From Puffinus mauretanicus (lineage: Eukaryota > Chordata > Aves > Procellariiformes > Procellariidae), in assembly GCA_023333565.1 (NCBI GenBank), contig JAJKFH010004053.1, positions 1,984,001 through 2,048,000 on the forward strand: 64,000 nucleotides of DNA. Reading direction: 5' to 3'. How positions within the stretch are numbered: position 1 is the first letter of the stretch; the number at the start of each line of letters is the position of its first letter. The notes beneath the pieces were generated by a model, which was not told the origin of the DNA, did no database searches, and saw only the letters and a program-made list of their open reading frames with translations. Positions 11,301 to 63,830 of this stretch are shown piece by piece. The position numbers were made by a program, and so were the translations under genes.

Positions 11301-14300
11301 TTTGTTACTAGAGCTCTGCAGTAACTTACTGTCTTTATCCAACTGCTTCAGACTTTCAGCAGTCCTCTGCAGTTGCTGTTCTGGAGTTGGCAATGCAGAT
11401 TATCTTAAAGCACTATTTGCTATGTGGCATATTAAAACGCAACAAAGACTTTCATTAACGTCTCTATCCAATTATGGAATCAGAGTTCTTCACTCTTCTA
11501 TCTTACGGTTCAGCCTTCCTTTACAATTACTTTATTCCATTTTCCTTGTGTGTAAGCTTTCTCTAGTAAAGGTCATTTATCTGTGTTGAGTTATTGGTGT
11601 GAAACTTATAGAATAGGTACTTATTGTAACTTAGAGTAAAAGACACTTTCCCTTCTTTTCCCTTAATTCAGTCTGTGGTAACTGGTTATTTATATTTTAG
11701 CTGCCCCCTAAATCTACAGATAGCACTTCATGCCTGACTCATTTCTTGGTGACTTGCAACACTCTTCTGAGATGAGTAGTGTTCAGTCTTCATAATTGCT
11801 TCCAGGCTTTAGTGATTCTAAGTGTGAGGAGCTCAGCTTAAAATTCAAGCCTAGATCCTTTGCATGGATATACTCTTTTGTTTTTAGGCAGTTAACAAAA
11901 AAAAAGGAAAAAAAAAAAGACAAAAGTCCACAGCCAAACATTGCAACATAGGTTGGACACACATCCAGGGGTGGAAACAAAACAATCCTTTTCTACAGAC
12001 TGTCTCTAGGGTCTGGTCCTGTTTTGCAATTGGCAAAAAATGGTTATAAAAGATATTACACTGGCAACAAAACCTCACTGCTGTTAAGGACAAGGTTGGC
12101 TTGGGCCTTTTGAAGGCAAGGGGCCTCTGAAAGTTCCACGCTCTGCGCAAAGTGGTCTGTGAAACTGAGGAAGAGCAGTAAGTACAAAGTTACTCAGTGC
12201 ATGTGCAGTTGGTACATTATCAACAATCTCAGCTTGCAGCACAAGTTATGCATTTGTGGTTCTTAGACCACTAGCAGACTGGTCTGCAGGGTACTGAGAA
12301 GAGTGGACAGTTGCTGTGAAACTAGGCAAAATACCAACAAAAGCCATTTTTATTTGCTTTTCCTACCAGACAGCACGTTTCATTGTACAGTATAGTTTGT
12401 ACAGAGTACCGTCTTGGCTGGTAGTCCTGGGAGCCATTTCAGATGGGAAGCCTGAATTCTGGCCTCCTGTGTCTTGCGCTTTAAGGTGTTATCATCTAAC
12501 GTGGCTGCATAGACCTGCTGCTGAAAATACAGAATTTTGGAACATTGTACACATGTAAATGAATGATGGCTTCTACCTCTGGTCAAGCCATTTATCCAGT
12601 GTAGTAGAGGACCAGACTGTTGAAAAAGACAAGACCCATCTGCAGCTGCTCTCTAGTAATTGTTAGAACCTTGGTTCTTTTTCTGATTATTTTAAACAAA
12701 GAAAAAGGGAGAAAGAGCATTTGGTTTTAAAACCTTAACTTTGAGTGCAGGTTACTAAATGACAGTTAGATCATCCAAAACAGCCAGATTTTGCAGCTAT
12801 AACAGTCAATGATGAGCAGATTAAGTCTACTTGTCATCACCATCATGTACACAAACGGGTACCGAAAGGGAGCCACCAAATTGTGTTCTGAGGATGGAAA
12901 TCCAATGGCTTGATTTTCAGTAGTACAAAATAGCCAGCAACTCCCACGAAAGTCTGCTGCATCACTGCCTACAGGAATGAATCCTATTTAATCTTTAATT
13001 TCCATGCTGGAGGAATTTATACCAGCAGACTTAACCTGAAGTTTAGGAAAGAAAAAATTAATTTGTAAAGTGACATCCAGCCTTTCATTTTCAAAGCCTT
13101 TCAGACCCTTTGGTAGAGATAATCTGATAGTTCGTTTTCATCCCGAAGATTCTGGTTTTCCTTTTTTCTTTTCAGAGGAAATTTACATTTACCACTCAAA
13201 TTTTTCTCAATCTTTACTAAATATATATATGCAGAGGATTAGAAAACATCTTTTTTTAAAAGGTAAACTGACAGAAGAAATTATGCAGATGAAATCTGTA
13301 GATGTTATGGATTCTGAGATGGCATTTATTTTTCACCTAAATGAACTTTAATGGCATTTAACTACTTCTGTATCTCTCTCTTTGTGTAATTGCTTTGTCA
13401 AAGTATTCCAAGAGCAATAATGGGCATTGCCTAAAACCTGAGGAATGTTCTCACAAATTTCCTTCTTTCCCAGGAATCAGGAGCACTGCTGGAAGGAGTG
13501 AAGGGAGATATACAGTCAGCGTGCACGCAAGATATGGCAAATAGGTTCCAAAGACAGAGCAGACTTAAAAGTGATAGTGATTTTGAAATTCAGAAACATT
13601 CTGAAAGCTGAGAACAAAAGAACGAGGTAAGAATGAATAAACTTGACGATTTCCAAAGTTTTAAATGTATTGTAAACGTTTTGCAAAATTACATTTTAAT
13701 GCAGAACACTGAACTGCTTTCTGCTTTGCCAACTCAGGAAAAAGAGCTCAGATTTCTTTCCAGTTCTTACCCCCCAGGAAGATGGCATATTTTTCATTAT
13801 TATTTTTCACATGCAATCTCTGCACATGCAGGAGAGTTTTTCAACAAAGGAAAGGCTCACATTTCAAGTAGGGCTGTGGAAAATGTTCCATATCGTCAGG
13901 TCCTTGACACACTACATAGATGTGTCAGCATGTCTTTATAAGGATCTGGAACAGTCAGTCTTGGCAACAGAGCTAACCAGCAAACTCTTTGACCCCAAAT
14001 TTCTCTAATTTGATAATGTTATCATGCATTTGACACAGGGTCACTGTTACTCTCTTACATATAGGAAACTTTTAGAAGAGAAACTGACTAAAGCTTATTC
14101 AAGAGAAACCCAGTTTGAAGTGATAAGCTGGACCCTAAAACAAATATGTTGCAAATATCCTTTGTTTTATGGCTATGCTAGTTTTCTTATCTGCTGAGTG
14201 CAAGAGGATCTAAAATATGAGACAATTCTGACCGATCACTTGAAAATATGGTTCTGCTATTGAGAAGATCCATCTGAAAAAGCAAAAAGAAAAAACTAGT

Positions 14301-17300
14301 GTGAAAATATACCATTTGATTCAACATCGTGAAGCGTGAATGAGGTTTGAATTTCCTTAGTAGCATCCCGAGTATAAAAGTTGGAATATAAACAAATCTG
14401 AATAAATCATGTTAATTCCAGATAGTTCTATTTGCCAAAATTCTAATAAAAGCATCCATGTTCTGCTCTTTCTCCAAGCCTGGCAGAGACCACTCCAGAC
14501 CCTCAGAGAATGCAAAAGAGTTCAAAAGTTCACTTGTTATTTGCACTTCAACACATTTGGTTAAAATAATGTTTCCAATCTTTCTTTACACCAGAAGTCA
14601 CATATATTACCATTTTAAGACAAGAGAAAGTAGAGCACTTAAAAAAAAATTCAACGTGAACATTTTAAATGTATTTACGGGATTTAAGAATCAGTGTATC
14701 AATATATAAGGAGCAACTCTTCTCCAGAATACCTGACATTTTGTATGTAAAGCACATGAAGTATATCTGCATATATCCATGGTTATTTCTCTTTCTCCAA
14801 GCCCACTTAACTTAATTTTCTAGAAAATACTGCTTACACTTCTGAAATATTAACATAAAAAATGACTCGGACTTGCATAGCCTAGAACACACATTCCCAC
14901 GCTGTGATTCAGTGGGTGGTTTACTAACTGGGGATTAGATGGCTCTGGGAGCCACAAAAAACCCTACAAGGAAGATGCAAAATCTAAAAAAAATCAGTGT
15001 GTTTTCTTTCCCATAAGAAAAATGGCTTAATTGTACCACCAAACCTTGTTTAAAATTGATTCTGTCTCTGTGTCCTTTCAGCAACCCCGGGAAGTTACGT
15101 GATCACAACTGTGAGGAAAAGGGCCCATAAAAAGTTTTTTGCGACAGGGTATTTGGCATGTTGCAAATCCACTGCACAGAGATTTTGCAATCTATAATCA
15201 CTAGAATCCTGAATCCATGCCTACCTGTCAGTGTGGAAAACCAAAATAGGCTTTAGGAGTCTTGATGGTGAGGTCATCCATAAATCTACCACAGTAGCTC
15301 TCTCTCATGTTGATAGGCGTGTCCATCTCAGTCCAGCTTTCACGTTACTTCTTGTGTACTTACCAGGGATTTTATTTTCAGGAACTCCAGCAGTTTCTGG
15401 TTTTATGCTCATCTTCTGTGTACCATCAGCACCTAATTGTAGAGAACTCCTGCCACAGAGCTGAGTCTCTTGGGGGCTCTTGAAGTCATCTGCCAGTAGC
15501 CTTCATGGCTGGTTCATCTCTAACCCCAAGCCGCTTCTGTCTTGGAAGCATCCAACAACAAACAGAGGCCTAACAAACTGTCAGGTGTCCTTTTGGGCAA
15601 TGTGAAACTTCAGACCCAAATTTCGAAGTCAGTGATGTCTGATCCTTATGCCTTCTCCATTGCTTCCACACTTCCCCCTTCCCTGCTACACAGTCCTCCA
15701 TTCAGACTTCTCTGAGGGCTCTTCTTTATATTTGAAATATCTTGGCACATGTCGGGGCAGCAAAGTTTGGTAGAGGAGAGAGCTTACTCTCAATAACAGT
15801 TAAGAGGAAAAAGTAAAGACCCTTTTGGCTTTGTGCAGCGTGAGACAAGTACAGCCCTCCGCCAGCACTCCTGCAAACACTGTGAGGCCAGCAGAGTAAG
15901 GAGAAGGACAAGAATGGTCAAATCTTGTACAGGTTGGATGCTCTGGCGCTGACTCCCAGATGGGGTCAATTCTGCAGGTAGATAACATCTCCATCCAGAG
16001 TCCAGCTGGATAAGTCAGTCTTGGCCTGACCACCCACTTTCAGAGGGACTTTTTTCCTTTCAAGCTGTGCATGACAATAAACTGCCTTTGGCATCTGAAA
16101 GCTCTCCATTCAGAATGTAATTACAAACTTCAAAACGGTGGTTAAAATGCCAATGAAGGACATGATTAGTTGCAAGCTTGCACATGTCTGTCTAACAACA
16201 CACTGCAACAGCAACACACCATAACTTAGTAAATTGATCTAATCCATCCTCATTTTTACCACACTGTTGCAGCAGTTTGACTCAACCAGCCTTGTTGTAT
16301 ACCTTCAGGTCAATTCAGGCGTGGATGACAGAAGTTAAAGTTGCTATACTGAAGGTAGCTCTCTGAGGCCAATTTATCTGCCAGAATTACCATTTGCAAC
16401 AGGAGCAGGCTCAATTTCAGCATGTGAGGCTTCTCGCATGTGTACCAGTCTTCAGTGTGCTTCCACTTCAGCAGCTCTGCTTTGGTTTCCCGTCACTGAG
16501 TTAGCTCTGGTATGCATTACTAAAACTACTCTCATGACTGCCTCTGCCAGAAGTCCCTAACATTAAGAGAGCTTCTAACCACCCCTTCTCACTTTTCACA
16601 GGACATCCTCTGTCCTAGAATTGCCCCAGGACTCTGCTGAAGAAAAGAAGCTCTTGAGCAACTTGTAGAATGCCTCCTCCATTGTTTCGGAAGAATTCTT
16701 TTCACTGCATTCCTCAGGCTGTCATGAATCTTCCTCTTGCACAACCAGCTCTTCCAGCTTCAGCAGAGCTGGACCTGCGATCTCTACCTTCCAACACAGC
16801 AGTCGCACGTACATGCTAAAACATTCTTAGAGTTAAAAAGACAGGTTCTTGAAAGAAAGACAAAGCAGGAGCACACCAGTCCACCTTGCCCATTTATTAT
16901 GAGGCAGTCTTTAATTAAGTACTAATTTTTTGATACTGCCATTTCATTTCTCTACTATATTTTGGATCTAGTTGTAAGAACATGCTAAAAGCAGGAGCTG
17001 TATGTAATATGAAATATTTGTTTTCTCTAGATGTTTACTGGAGAAAGTTAACTTTTCGTTTTTTGGGATCATTTCCATTAAACAAAGTAGCAGCAACTTT
17101 TAATTCAATAGCCCAGTTTTTTATTCACTAATTTTTTAACCTATCAAGTTTTTGTGAAAAATTATGAATGAGAGGTTCCCACAGTTAGTTGATTGGTTCA
17201 CCATTCTTCCAAACTTGCAAGTACATTGGGGGAAAATAAAGTAATTTTCCTGTTCTAGAAGTTAGGCTTGAATGCAACAATTTGTGTATTTCTTGCATGA

Positions 17301-18880
17301 TATGGTTTAGTTGATTTGCCAAAGTTACAGGATGAGGAATAAAGAGGGAGTGGATAATAAGAAATGAGAGCCTACTAAATGTCCTTCAAGCAACTAGAAT
17401 GTAACATTCCTTTGCTAAAAAGAGTATATTTTATAGTTTAGGCAAAAATTCTTAGACTACGTTATTAGATGGGGAAAAAAAAAATCTTACATAATTTGTT
17501 CTTATGTAAGACTGTGAAACAAATAGTTCCAGTGTTGTAAAATATTTTCAATTTTGGCAAATTGAAGGAAGGTCTATTCTTTGTGGCCCATTTCTGTTGC
17601 AAACTACATACGTGCTTGATTGTGTGCATACAAACAGGGCCTAAATATTGTAAACACAAACAGCTAGCTGCTATCATACTATAAAATAATTACCCATAAA
17701 GTAGTGAGTGGGGATTTCTTTAGAGCCCTCATAAATACTCAGTCTGGTGAAAACTAGTGAGAGTTGTAAGAACCCATTAACATACATTAAACATACAGTA
17801 AAAATTGTGGAATATATTTGCAAATTGAAGGTGCTTGTTGTTTGCCTCTAATATCTGAAAATTTTCCTTAGTTTTATATATAGGTTGGTTTAAAATAAAA
17901 TTGCATTCAATTAGTTTACATGCACACATTTTTTATGTAAGTTTTGTTTGCTAAAGCTGAGACTGCTCTGTTCCTTGGAACCATTTCGTTGCAGAGAAGA
18001 CATACAACACAGGCAGAGATAGATCATCTGGGCAGCTAAAGTACATCATCTAGTTAACACAGTAGCTCTGTTGCAATTTTATGCATTTCCGTAGTCACGG
18101 TGGGTGTAGAAGAGCCTGTTTATGGAAATATAGAATAGTAGAGGAATTATACGTAGGCATATACATATATATCTTTGTGTGTGTATGCACATACACATGT
18201 CTACACTTTTTATGAAACAGAAATGATCCCTGTTGCTGAAGCCTGGGGAGATGATCTGGTGTGGCAGGAATGTCAAAATCACTGGATACACCCTTTCCAG
18301 CAACAGGCAGAAAGGGAGGCTAATAGCTACTTTATACTGAAAGATACTGTTGCTGCCACCATCAGTAAAATGTGTTTTACTTCCTAGAGGATAAGCGAAC
18401 GGACTTTTTAAAAAGCAAATACTAAAACTAACTTGGGCTTCTCCCATGCTGGACTGCATCCTGGCAGGTGAAAAGGAATTGACTGCAAATCTGTTCTGTG
18501 ATGGTTGCCTCAGTGGAAACGATGATACTTGCTGGATGCTAATGAAATGCAATCTTAACCGACTTTGTTTCCTAAATATGAGAAAAACTTGGGAGCAGAA
18601 TCTATTGGGAGAAAATGTTGCTGCATGAAGGCAGACAACATTTTAATGACAGTTCCTTACTAATGCTTTATTAAATGTCCATAAAATGACACCACCACAA
18701 CCCCAGCCACATTCTATAATCATAGGAGTCTTTGATTAAGAACCCCTGTTCAACTGGCTGAGAAAAGAGATGAAAAAAAGACTGTCTCCTGGAATGGTAT
18801 AATATTTGCCCGAACAATTAACATTAATTTTTAATGAATCTTCAAAGACCTGAGCAGCGCCAAGTAAAATGGAGTTCTTT
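8392..18880. other. Intergenic DNA, no gene recognised
   Basis: About 10.5 kb of AT-rich noncoding sequence. Reading frames up to 157 codons (minus strand 18079-18552) and 124 codons (minus strand 9864-10238) show no family resemblance and no exon-like splice sites, so they are treated as chance. No CR1 or LTR was recognised in this block. Confidence 0.6.
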
Positions 18881-20320
18881 GAATCATAGAATAGTTTGGG
18901 TTGGAAGGGACCTTTAAAGGTCATCTAGTCCAAGCCCCCTGCCGTGGGCAGGGACATCTTCAACTAGATCAGGTTGCTCAGAGCCCCGTCCAACCTGGCC
19001 TTGAAGGTTTCCAGGGATGGGGCATCTACCACCTCTCTGGGCAACCTATGCCAGTGTCTCACTACCCCCATTGTAAAAAATTTCTTCCTTATATCTAGTC
19101 TAAATCTACCCTCTTTTAGTTTAAAACCATTACCCCTTGTCCTGTTGCAGCAGGCCCTGCTAAAAAAACCCTGTCCCCTCTAAGTATTGAAAGGCCGCAA
19201 TCAGGTCTCCCCAGAGCCTTCTCTTTTCCAGGCTGACAACCCCAACTCTCTCAGCTTTTCCTCACATTCCATCCCTCTGATCATTTTTGTGGCCTTCCTC
19301 TGGACCAGCTCCAATAGGTCCGTGTCTTTCTTGTGCTGAGGGCTCCAGAGCTGGACGCCCTCCAGGTGGAGTACAGGGGGAGAGTAGAGGGGCAGAATCA
19401 CCTCCCTCAACCTGCTGGCCACACTTCTTTTGATGCAGCCCAGGATACGGTTGGCCTTCTGGGCTGCGAGCACACATTGCTGGCTCATGTCGAGCTTCTC
19501 ATCCACCAGTAGCCCCAAGTCCTTCTCGGCAGGGCTGCTCTCAATCGCTTCCTCCCCCAGCCTGTATTGGTACCAAGGGTTGCCCTGACCCAGGTGCAGG
19601 ACCTTGCACTTGGCCTTGTTGAACCTTGTGAGGTTCACACGGGCCCACTTCTCAAGCTTGTGCAGGTCCCTCTGGATGGCATCCCGTCCTTCAGGCGTGT
19701 CGACTGCACCACTCAGCTTGGTGTCATCTGCGAACTTGCTGAGGGTGCACTCGATCCCACTGTCTATGTCATTGATGAAGATATTAAAGAGTACTGGTCC
19801 CAGTACAGACCCCTGAGGGACACCACTTGTCACCAATCTCCATCTGGACATTGAGCCGTTGGCCACTACCCTCTGGATGTGACCACCCAGCCAATTCCTC
19901 ATCCACCGAATCCATCTATCTATCAAATCCATATCTCTGCAATTTAGAGAGAAGGATGTTGTGGGAGACTGTGTCAAAGGCCTTACAGAAGTGCAGATAG
20001 ATGACATCCGTAGCTCTTCCCTTGTCCACTGATGTAGTCACTCCATCACAGAAGGCCACTAGGTTGGTCAGGCAAGGCTTGCTCTTGGTGAAGCCGTGCT
20101 GGCTGTCTCGAATCACCTCTCTGTCCTCCATGTGCCTTAGCATAACTTCTGGGAAGATCTGTTCCATGATCTTCCCAGGCACAGACGGGAAGCTGACAGG
20201 TCGGTAATTCCCAGGGTCCTCCTTTCTACCCTTTTTAAAAATGGGTGCAGTGTTTCACTTTTCCCAGTCACCAGGGACTTCACCTGACTGCCTGACTTTT
20301 CAAATATCATGGAGGATTGC
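18881..20320 (-). mobile_element. CR1 LINE, 5'-truncated, with broken reverse-transcriptase ORF2
   Basis: A minus-strand CR1 retrotransposon of about 1.4 kb. Its 3' end carries the typical bird CR1 terminus (ATTCTATGATTC at 18881, preceded by the GGTCCCTTCCAACCC-like stretch). The largest open piece, 19201-20007, holds the C-terminal half of the reverse transcriptase, with [20 protein letters not shown] and the catalytic FADD at about 19723-19734. Upstream pieces (19916-20182 and 20137-20379) lie in other frames, so at least two frameshifts separate them, and the sequence 3' of 19201 has also lost the frame. No ORF1 or 5' UTR is present. It is inactive. The 5' limit is approximate. Confidence 0.93.
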
Positions 20321-20448
20321 TGTTCCTGTATCACCAAACATACACGCCTTAGCGAGCTAGACCTGCTTTGAGTGCTCACAACTTGAGTTGTGCTTCATTC
20401 ACCAAGAAGGACAACTGAGTTTGTTTCACTTCCCTCTCCCTGCCAACC

Positions 20449-20952
20449 TGTCCTGGTTTCGGCTGGGATAGGGTTAAATTTCTTCCTAGTGCTGTGTTTT
20501 GGATTTAGTAGGAGAACGTTGATAACACACTGATGTTTTCAGTTGTTGCTAAGTGCCCTCCTAGTCCAAGGACAGCTCCCATGCCTACTGACTGAGCTAG
20601 GTACACAAGATGGGAGGGAACATAACAGGACAGCCAGCCCAGCTGGCTAATGGGGTATTCCATACCATGTGATGTCATGCTCAGTATATGAATGGTAGGC
20701 GTGATCCAGGAAGTACCGATCGCTACTTGGTTATCGGTCAGCGCGGGTGGTGAGCAATTGCATTGTGCATCGCTCATTTTGTATATTTTATCATTATCAT
20801 TATTATTTTCCCTTTTTCTGTTCTATTAAACTGTCTTTATCTCAACCCACGAGTTTTTCTCACTCTTACCGTTCTGATTCTCTCCCCGTCCCGCTGGGGA
20901 GTGAGCGAGCGGCTGCGTGGTATTTGGCTGCCTGCCAGGTTAAACCACGACA
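20449..20952 (+). mobile_element. Solo LTR of an avian endogenous retrovirus-type element
   Basis: A 504-base segment starting TGTCCTGGTTTCGG and ending CCACGACA, with the TG...CA ends expected of an LTR. It contains a TATA-like CAGTATATGAA near 20682, an ATTAAA polyadenylation signal at 20825-20830 and a downstream T/C-rich stretch. I recognise it as a high-copy LTR type in many bird genomes. No gag, pol or env sequence flanks it, so it is a solo LTR. Target-site duplications are not evident, suggesting age or imprecise ends. It sits about 130 bases beyond the CR1, and its transcriptional sense opposes both flanking genes. Confidence 0.85.
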
Positions 20953-23900
20953 CAGACGAACTACTGGATCCCAATTATCTAGAACCACACAGCAAAAGGG
21001 ATGGAGGAATAACTGCAAAATGCACCTGTAGACTCTGCATCCCTGAAAAAAACCATTACAGCAATCAGCTTACCTCTCTTCCTATTGTGAGCAATTGACA
21101 GTGACTGCAGATCCCTTGACCAGCTTAGTTGAAATGGAGTTCAGAATAGCAATATAAACCTAGCTTCATCAAATATGCACCTACTCTGGAGGCTTCAGAC
21201 CAAAACATCCAGTAATTATACTGCTCAAGCCTCACAAGGTGTCTCAATAGACACTTGGAATGGGTGCGTTTTTCATCCAAGCTACTGACGTAGCGATAGC
21301 ATAGCATCATCCTGCAGGGGTTCCCTGCCTCGCTTACTGCTCTGCCTTCCTTCTGCTCCACTGGACATCATCCTTTCCTCCTTCCCCCTCACTGCTCTTT
21401 CCCTGAACTGGAGCCCTGGCTGACAATGGGACTCACAGAGGCCCTGGAGGAGGCAGAGGGAAGTCACAGATGAGATGAATGAGGCTAGAGAAGTACTGGA
21501 GAAGATGGTGATAGTGGGGTGGTAGAGTTGTGGAGCCGGGGCCATGATACTGATGGTGGGGCTGTAACACCACAACAGTGTGGTTTGCAAAGGAAGGACT
21601 TGTCACTGACCAACACCACTGGATTACACGGGGTACCGCCACTCACCTGACACAGGCAGTCTCTGCATCCCTGCTTGCTAGAGGAAGAGCAGAAAGCACG
21701 GAAGTACACACCAGCCTAGGGGAAGCAGAGCTTAAGCGCCGAGTCAAGCTATGGTCCTTTAGGGGTGGGTGAAAGAAAAAAAAAGCCTTGCCGTTTTCTC
21801 CTCTGCTGAAGGAAAGGAGGCTGGGAAGAAGCAGATAAGAAGATAAGTACAGTTGCTGACACAAGCCCAGGCACAGGACGCACATTAGGTTTCCTCTTGA
21901 TACACTTTTGCCAGAGATTCCCTGTGCTACAGGAGAACTCGGCAGCTTACACCGTAGAGGTGTGAGCCCCTGTCTCTCCTTGTTGAAGTGACAGGTGCTC
22001 TAACTTCCATCTTCGCTGCCGAGCCCAGCATACAACATGATGATATGGGGGTCTGATGGGGCAGAGAGCAATGAAAGCCACAAGCTGGGGAAAGGGCAAG
22101 GTCTCAGGTCTTCCAATGGGGGAAATCTTGTCCGCCTTCTGAGCAGGAAAACTGCTGTGGGGGGTTCAGGGCCCGCTGTGTGGAGCGGGGTCACCTGGCA
22201 CAGCAATGGGCTTCCTACTCAGCTTCCCGACAGGGTGCAGTGATAGGCCCCTGTGCACCAGTGCCCGCTGCAGACACCACCTCACGCTGGGACAGCAGCA
22301 CCCTGCAAGTGTCTCTGGGAGTCTCTGTCGGAAAAAAAGGGAGAAGGTGAGGTCCTGTCTCCCTGGGCTGGGAGAGGTGCCAGCAGACAAGAGGGAACCA
22401 AGGGGACTTCCAGCCAGCCCCGCTCTGTGGCTGGTGCCACCAGCTGCAGTACAGTCTGGCCCTGACCTGATGCGCCTGCAGCCCGCTCCTCCATCCCGTC
22501 ACCCCCCAGCCCTGCTGAGCGGCAGCTCCCTCTCCCAGCGGCTGGCAGCAGCCCTTCCCCACCCGGAGCTGCTTCCGGCCTCCATCAGATACAGCTCCTT
22601 GTTCCTGTGAGTTGGCCCAGGCCCCAGCAAGAACCGCTTCCTCTCTCGTTTCTGCACCGCTCTCCTCCAGCCCCTCGTGAAATCAGCTAGCAAAACACAT
22701 ACACCTTAGTTTTCAGTCCCTACTTTCCTCTGTTACGGAGTAAAGAATGGGTAAAGAAAAAAAATTGACACTTACCCTCCGAGCTTGAGTGTTTTGTCAA
22801 GACCAAATCAGCTGCACTGCAAAGCAGTAACTTGCACTGTAATAACCTGCAATCACTCTGCTGAAAAATCCTGAAAATTCCCTGGTGAAATTTCCTGAAA
22901 TCTCCGATAGCTATTGCACAACTCTGGAAACCATCCTTAATTCCCGTTTGCTTCTGCCAGCAGGGAGATACGTCACACGACACTGGTAGTGCCTGTACTG
23001 ACCACTGAAGGCAAGAGATGAATTTCAAAAGGAAACATTTCTGCTAGAATAGCTATTTAATCAAATAGAATTCAAGGTCATCCAGAGGTTGAAGGTTGAG
23101 GCTAGGTAGATGTCAGAACTAAAATAAATGCATTTAAAAGAAGTACTACCGAGTAACTTAGTGTGGTGCGACAATTTCTTACATGGCAAACCCTCCATTA
23201 TAGCTGCCTGCTTCAAGTCTTGATGTCTAAATTTAGAAAAACAGGAAAAAGGGCTGAGGCAGGACTAGCATAGTTTTTGGCTTTTGTTACATTATACTTG
23301 AATATATTTATTTTCTTTAAGAATGGGACAAAAGACTACCATTAAGACATGAAGTTTTAGAGAACCTTCCACCACAGAATGGATTGCGTTCTTAATTTGG
23401 AGAAACTTCATTTTATTAGAAATGTCATAGAGATGTGCAGCAGTGACCAGCATTCTGAAGCTTCCAGCAGGATGTCATCATGTCTTTTTAAGTTTAAAGT
23501 CCCTTTTCAGAAAAGCTGTATATAAAATGCTTGTTGCTGAGTGAGTATAAATCAGTAGTTTTGATATCAACTTTCACTCCAAAGCAGAAATTCTTTGAGG
23601 CTGGTGTGAACCAACATGTCCACATCCTTGAACACCTTCTCTTGCTATGTTCTTTATTTACATAGCTTGAAATAATAGTTTTATACTGTCTCAAGTTTAG
23701 CTTTCTACTCTTGCCCCATCTTTTTCACCCAGTCAAGCCTATTTCCAACTGTTCACTCTGACCCTGGCTGAAATTGTATCTTTAATCATGCCTGGTCCTT
23801 TTCTGCCCCGTACATTACTAAAATCCTTGTGATTCAGATCACGAGAGGTGACCTTTAACTCTCCCTTCTTTTTTTTTTGTCTTTTACCTGTTGACTACTT

Positions 23901-24714
23901 TCTCTAGCATTTTAAGACTCTGTTTCTTAAACCATGGAAAACTTTAATTTTCTTTAGGTATTTATGAAAGCCAAGAGATTTTTTTTTTTTTTTTTTTAAA
24001 AAAAAAGGCTGGAGACAGCCTTATAGAGTAAAATTCTATCCAGGTATCTACAATTTCCCAACATGATTATTTTACCTCCAGCTTAAGTCTCCATTTCCAA
24101 CTCTTAAAATGCATATACACAGTTCAGCTATAAGGATTTTTCTTTTTCTTTTGTGACATGACCGTTAGTTACTCAAATCCTGTCATAGTTACATTTTTGG
24201 TATCAAGGACCTATTTAGGGACGAATTTTTGATCTGCTTAAGCAGCGAGGTTCCTTTATGAGGGTTGTGGTAATACAGATGTTGAAAAGTGGTTAGCATT
24301 GGTAATATATTATATATCATTTGCACCCGTGAAGTATCCCTCCTCACCACTCTCCCAATCCTAGTAAAATTCTCTCCCTTACACTTTTCATACTCACAAG
24401 TTACTACCTTGTTTTTTCCATTGGCACTGTCTGAAGAGATATGAATTCCCATGTCAACACCTTGGACATAGCCCTAGATACTGGCTTGTTGTTGACTGAC
24501 TGAAGACTCTACAAACGGCTGTGGTTGGATCTCAGTGTATCGCTGCTCAAACCCTCCCTTTTAAATTGATATTACCTTGACACCTCATCCATCAAAAAAG
24601 AACAGTCCAGAAAGTTCTCTTCCCCAAGACAGCCAGGGATGCTTTTAAAATGAAAATCTCATTTCATGGCACAATCTGTTGACTTAATTACTACAATCGA
24701 TTATATTGGCAGTG
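20953..24714. other. Intergenic DNA between LTR and SMCHD1 3' end, with a GC-rich stretch
   Basis: The part from about 21.3 to 22.7 kb is clearly richer in G+C than its surroundings and gives several overlapping open frames of 60-134 codons on both strands, none recognisable and none with convincing splice sites. CpG dinucleotides are only moderately frequent, unlike the EMILIN2 island. The remainder is AT-rich. A T19A9 run lies at 23979-24006. Confidence 0.5.
23979..24006. repeat. T19A9 homopolymer junction
   Basis: Nineteen T followed directly by nine A. It can fold on itself and will be length-unstable and prone to sequencing error. It could also be the joined tails of two old retroposons, but no flanking element is recognisable. 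Confidence 0.8.
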
Positions 24715-24731
24715 CCTTGTATTGAAGCAGT
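24715..24731 (-). other. SMCHD1: Expected SMCHD1 cleavage zone and transcript end
   Basis: Zone 1-20 bases beyond the AATAAA. Inferred only from position; the 3' UTR would then be about 300 bases (24715-25024), short compared with what I recall for mammalian SMCHD1. Confidence 0.35.
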
Positions 24732-24737
24732 TTTATT
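24732..24737 (-). terminator. SMCHD1: Probable SMCHD1 polyadenylation signal AATAAA
   Basis: AATAAA on the minus strand about 290 bases beyond the SMCHD1 stop codon. It is the first canonical hexamer I found downstream of the stop. Cleavage would be expected around 24710-24720. A longer 3' UTR cannot be excluded. Confidence 0.5.
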
Positions 24738-25024
24738 GAAAAGATTGATTTTTTTTTTTCATAAATAAAAAAGGATATATTTTAAACTTTTTTCACACAT
24801 GAACATAAAAACTCTGAAAGTTTTTAGAAATGAAAATTAACGATACAAAAATTAGGCTATCAATGTTAAATACTTAAATTTTTCTTACTACTAACTGAAA
24901 TACATTTATATCTTCTATCCGTATAAAAATCTTCATAATAAGGGGTAATACAACATGAATATTTCCTTTAACTGAACATATTCACATTTTCAATACATAG
25001 CTATTTCCAGCAAGTCTCATCAGT
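24738..25024 (-). other. SMCHD1: SMCHD1 3' UTR (inferred)
   Basis: AT-rich sequence from the stop codon to the first AATAAA. No regulatory element recognised. Confidence 0.5.

Positions 25025-63830
<38,806 letters not shown>

Noticed and set aside
18079..18552. Minus-strand 157-codon frame
   Set aside because: Includes low-complexity CMCIHTQRYICICL from a CA/TG-rich stretch; no homology recognised.
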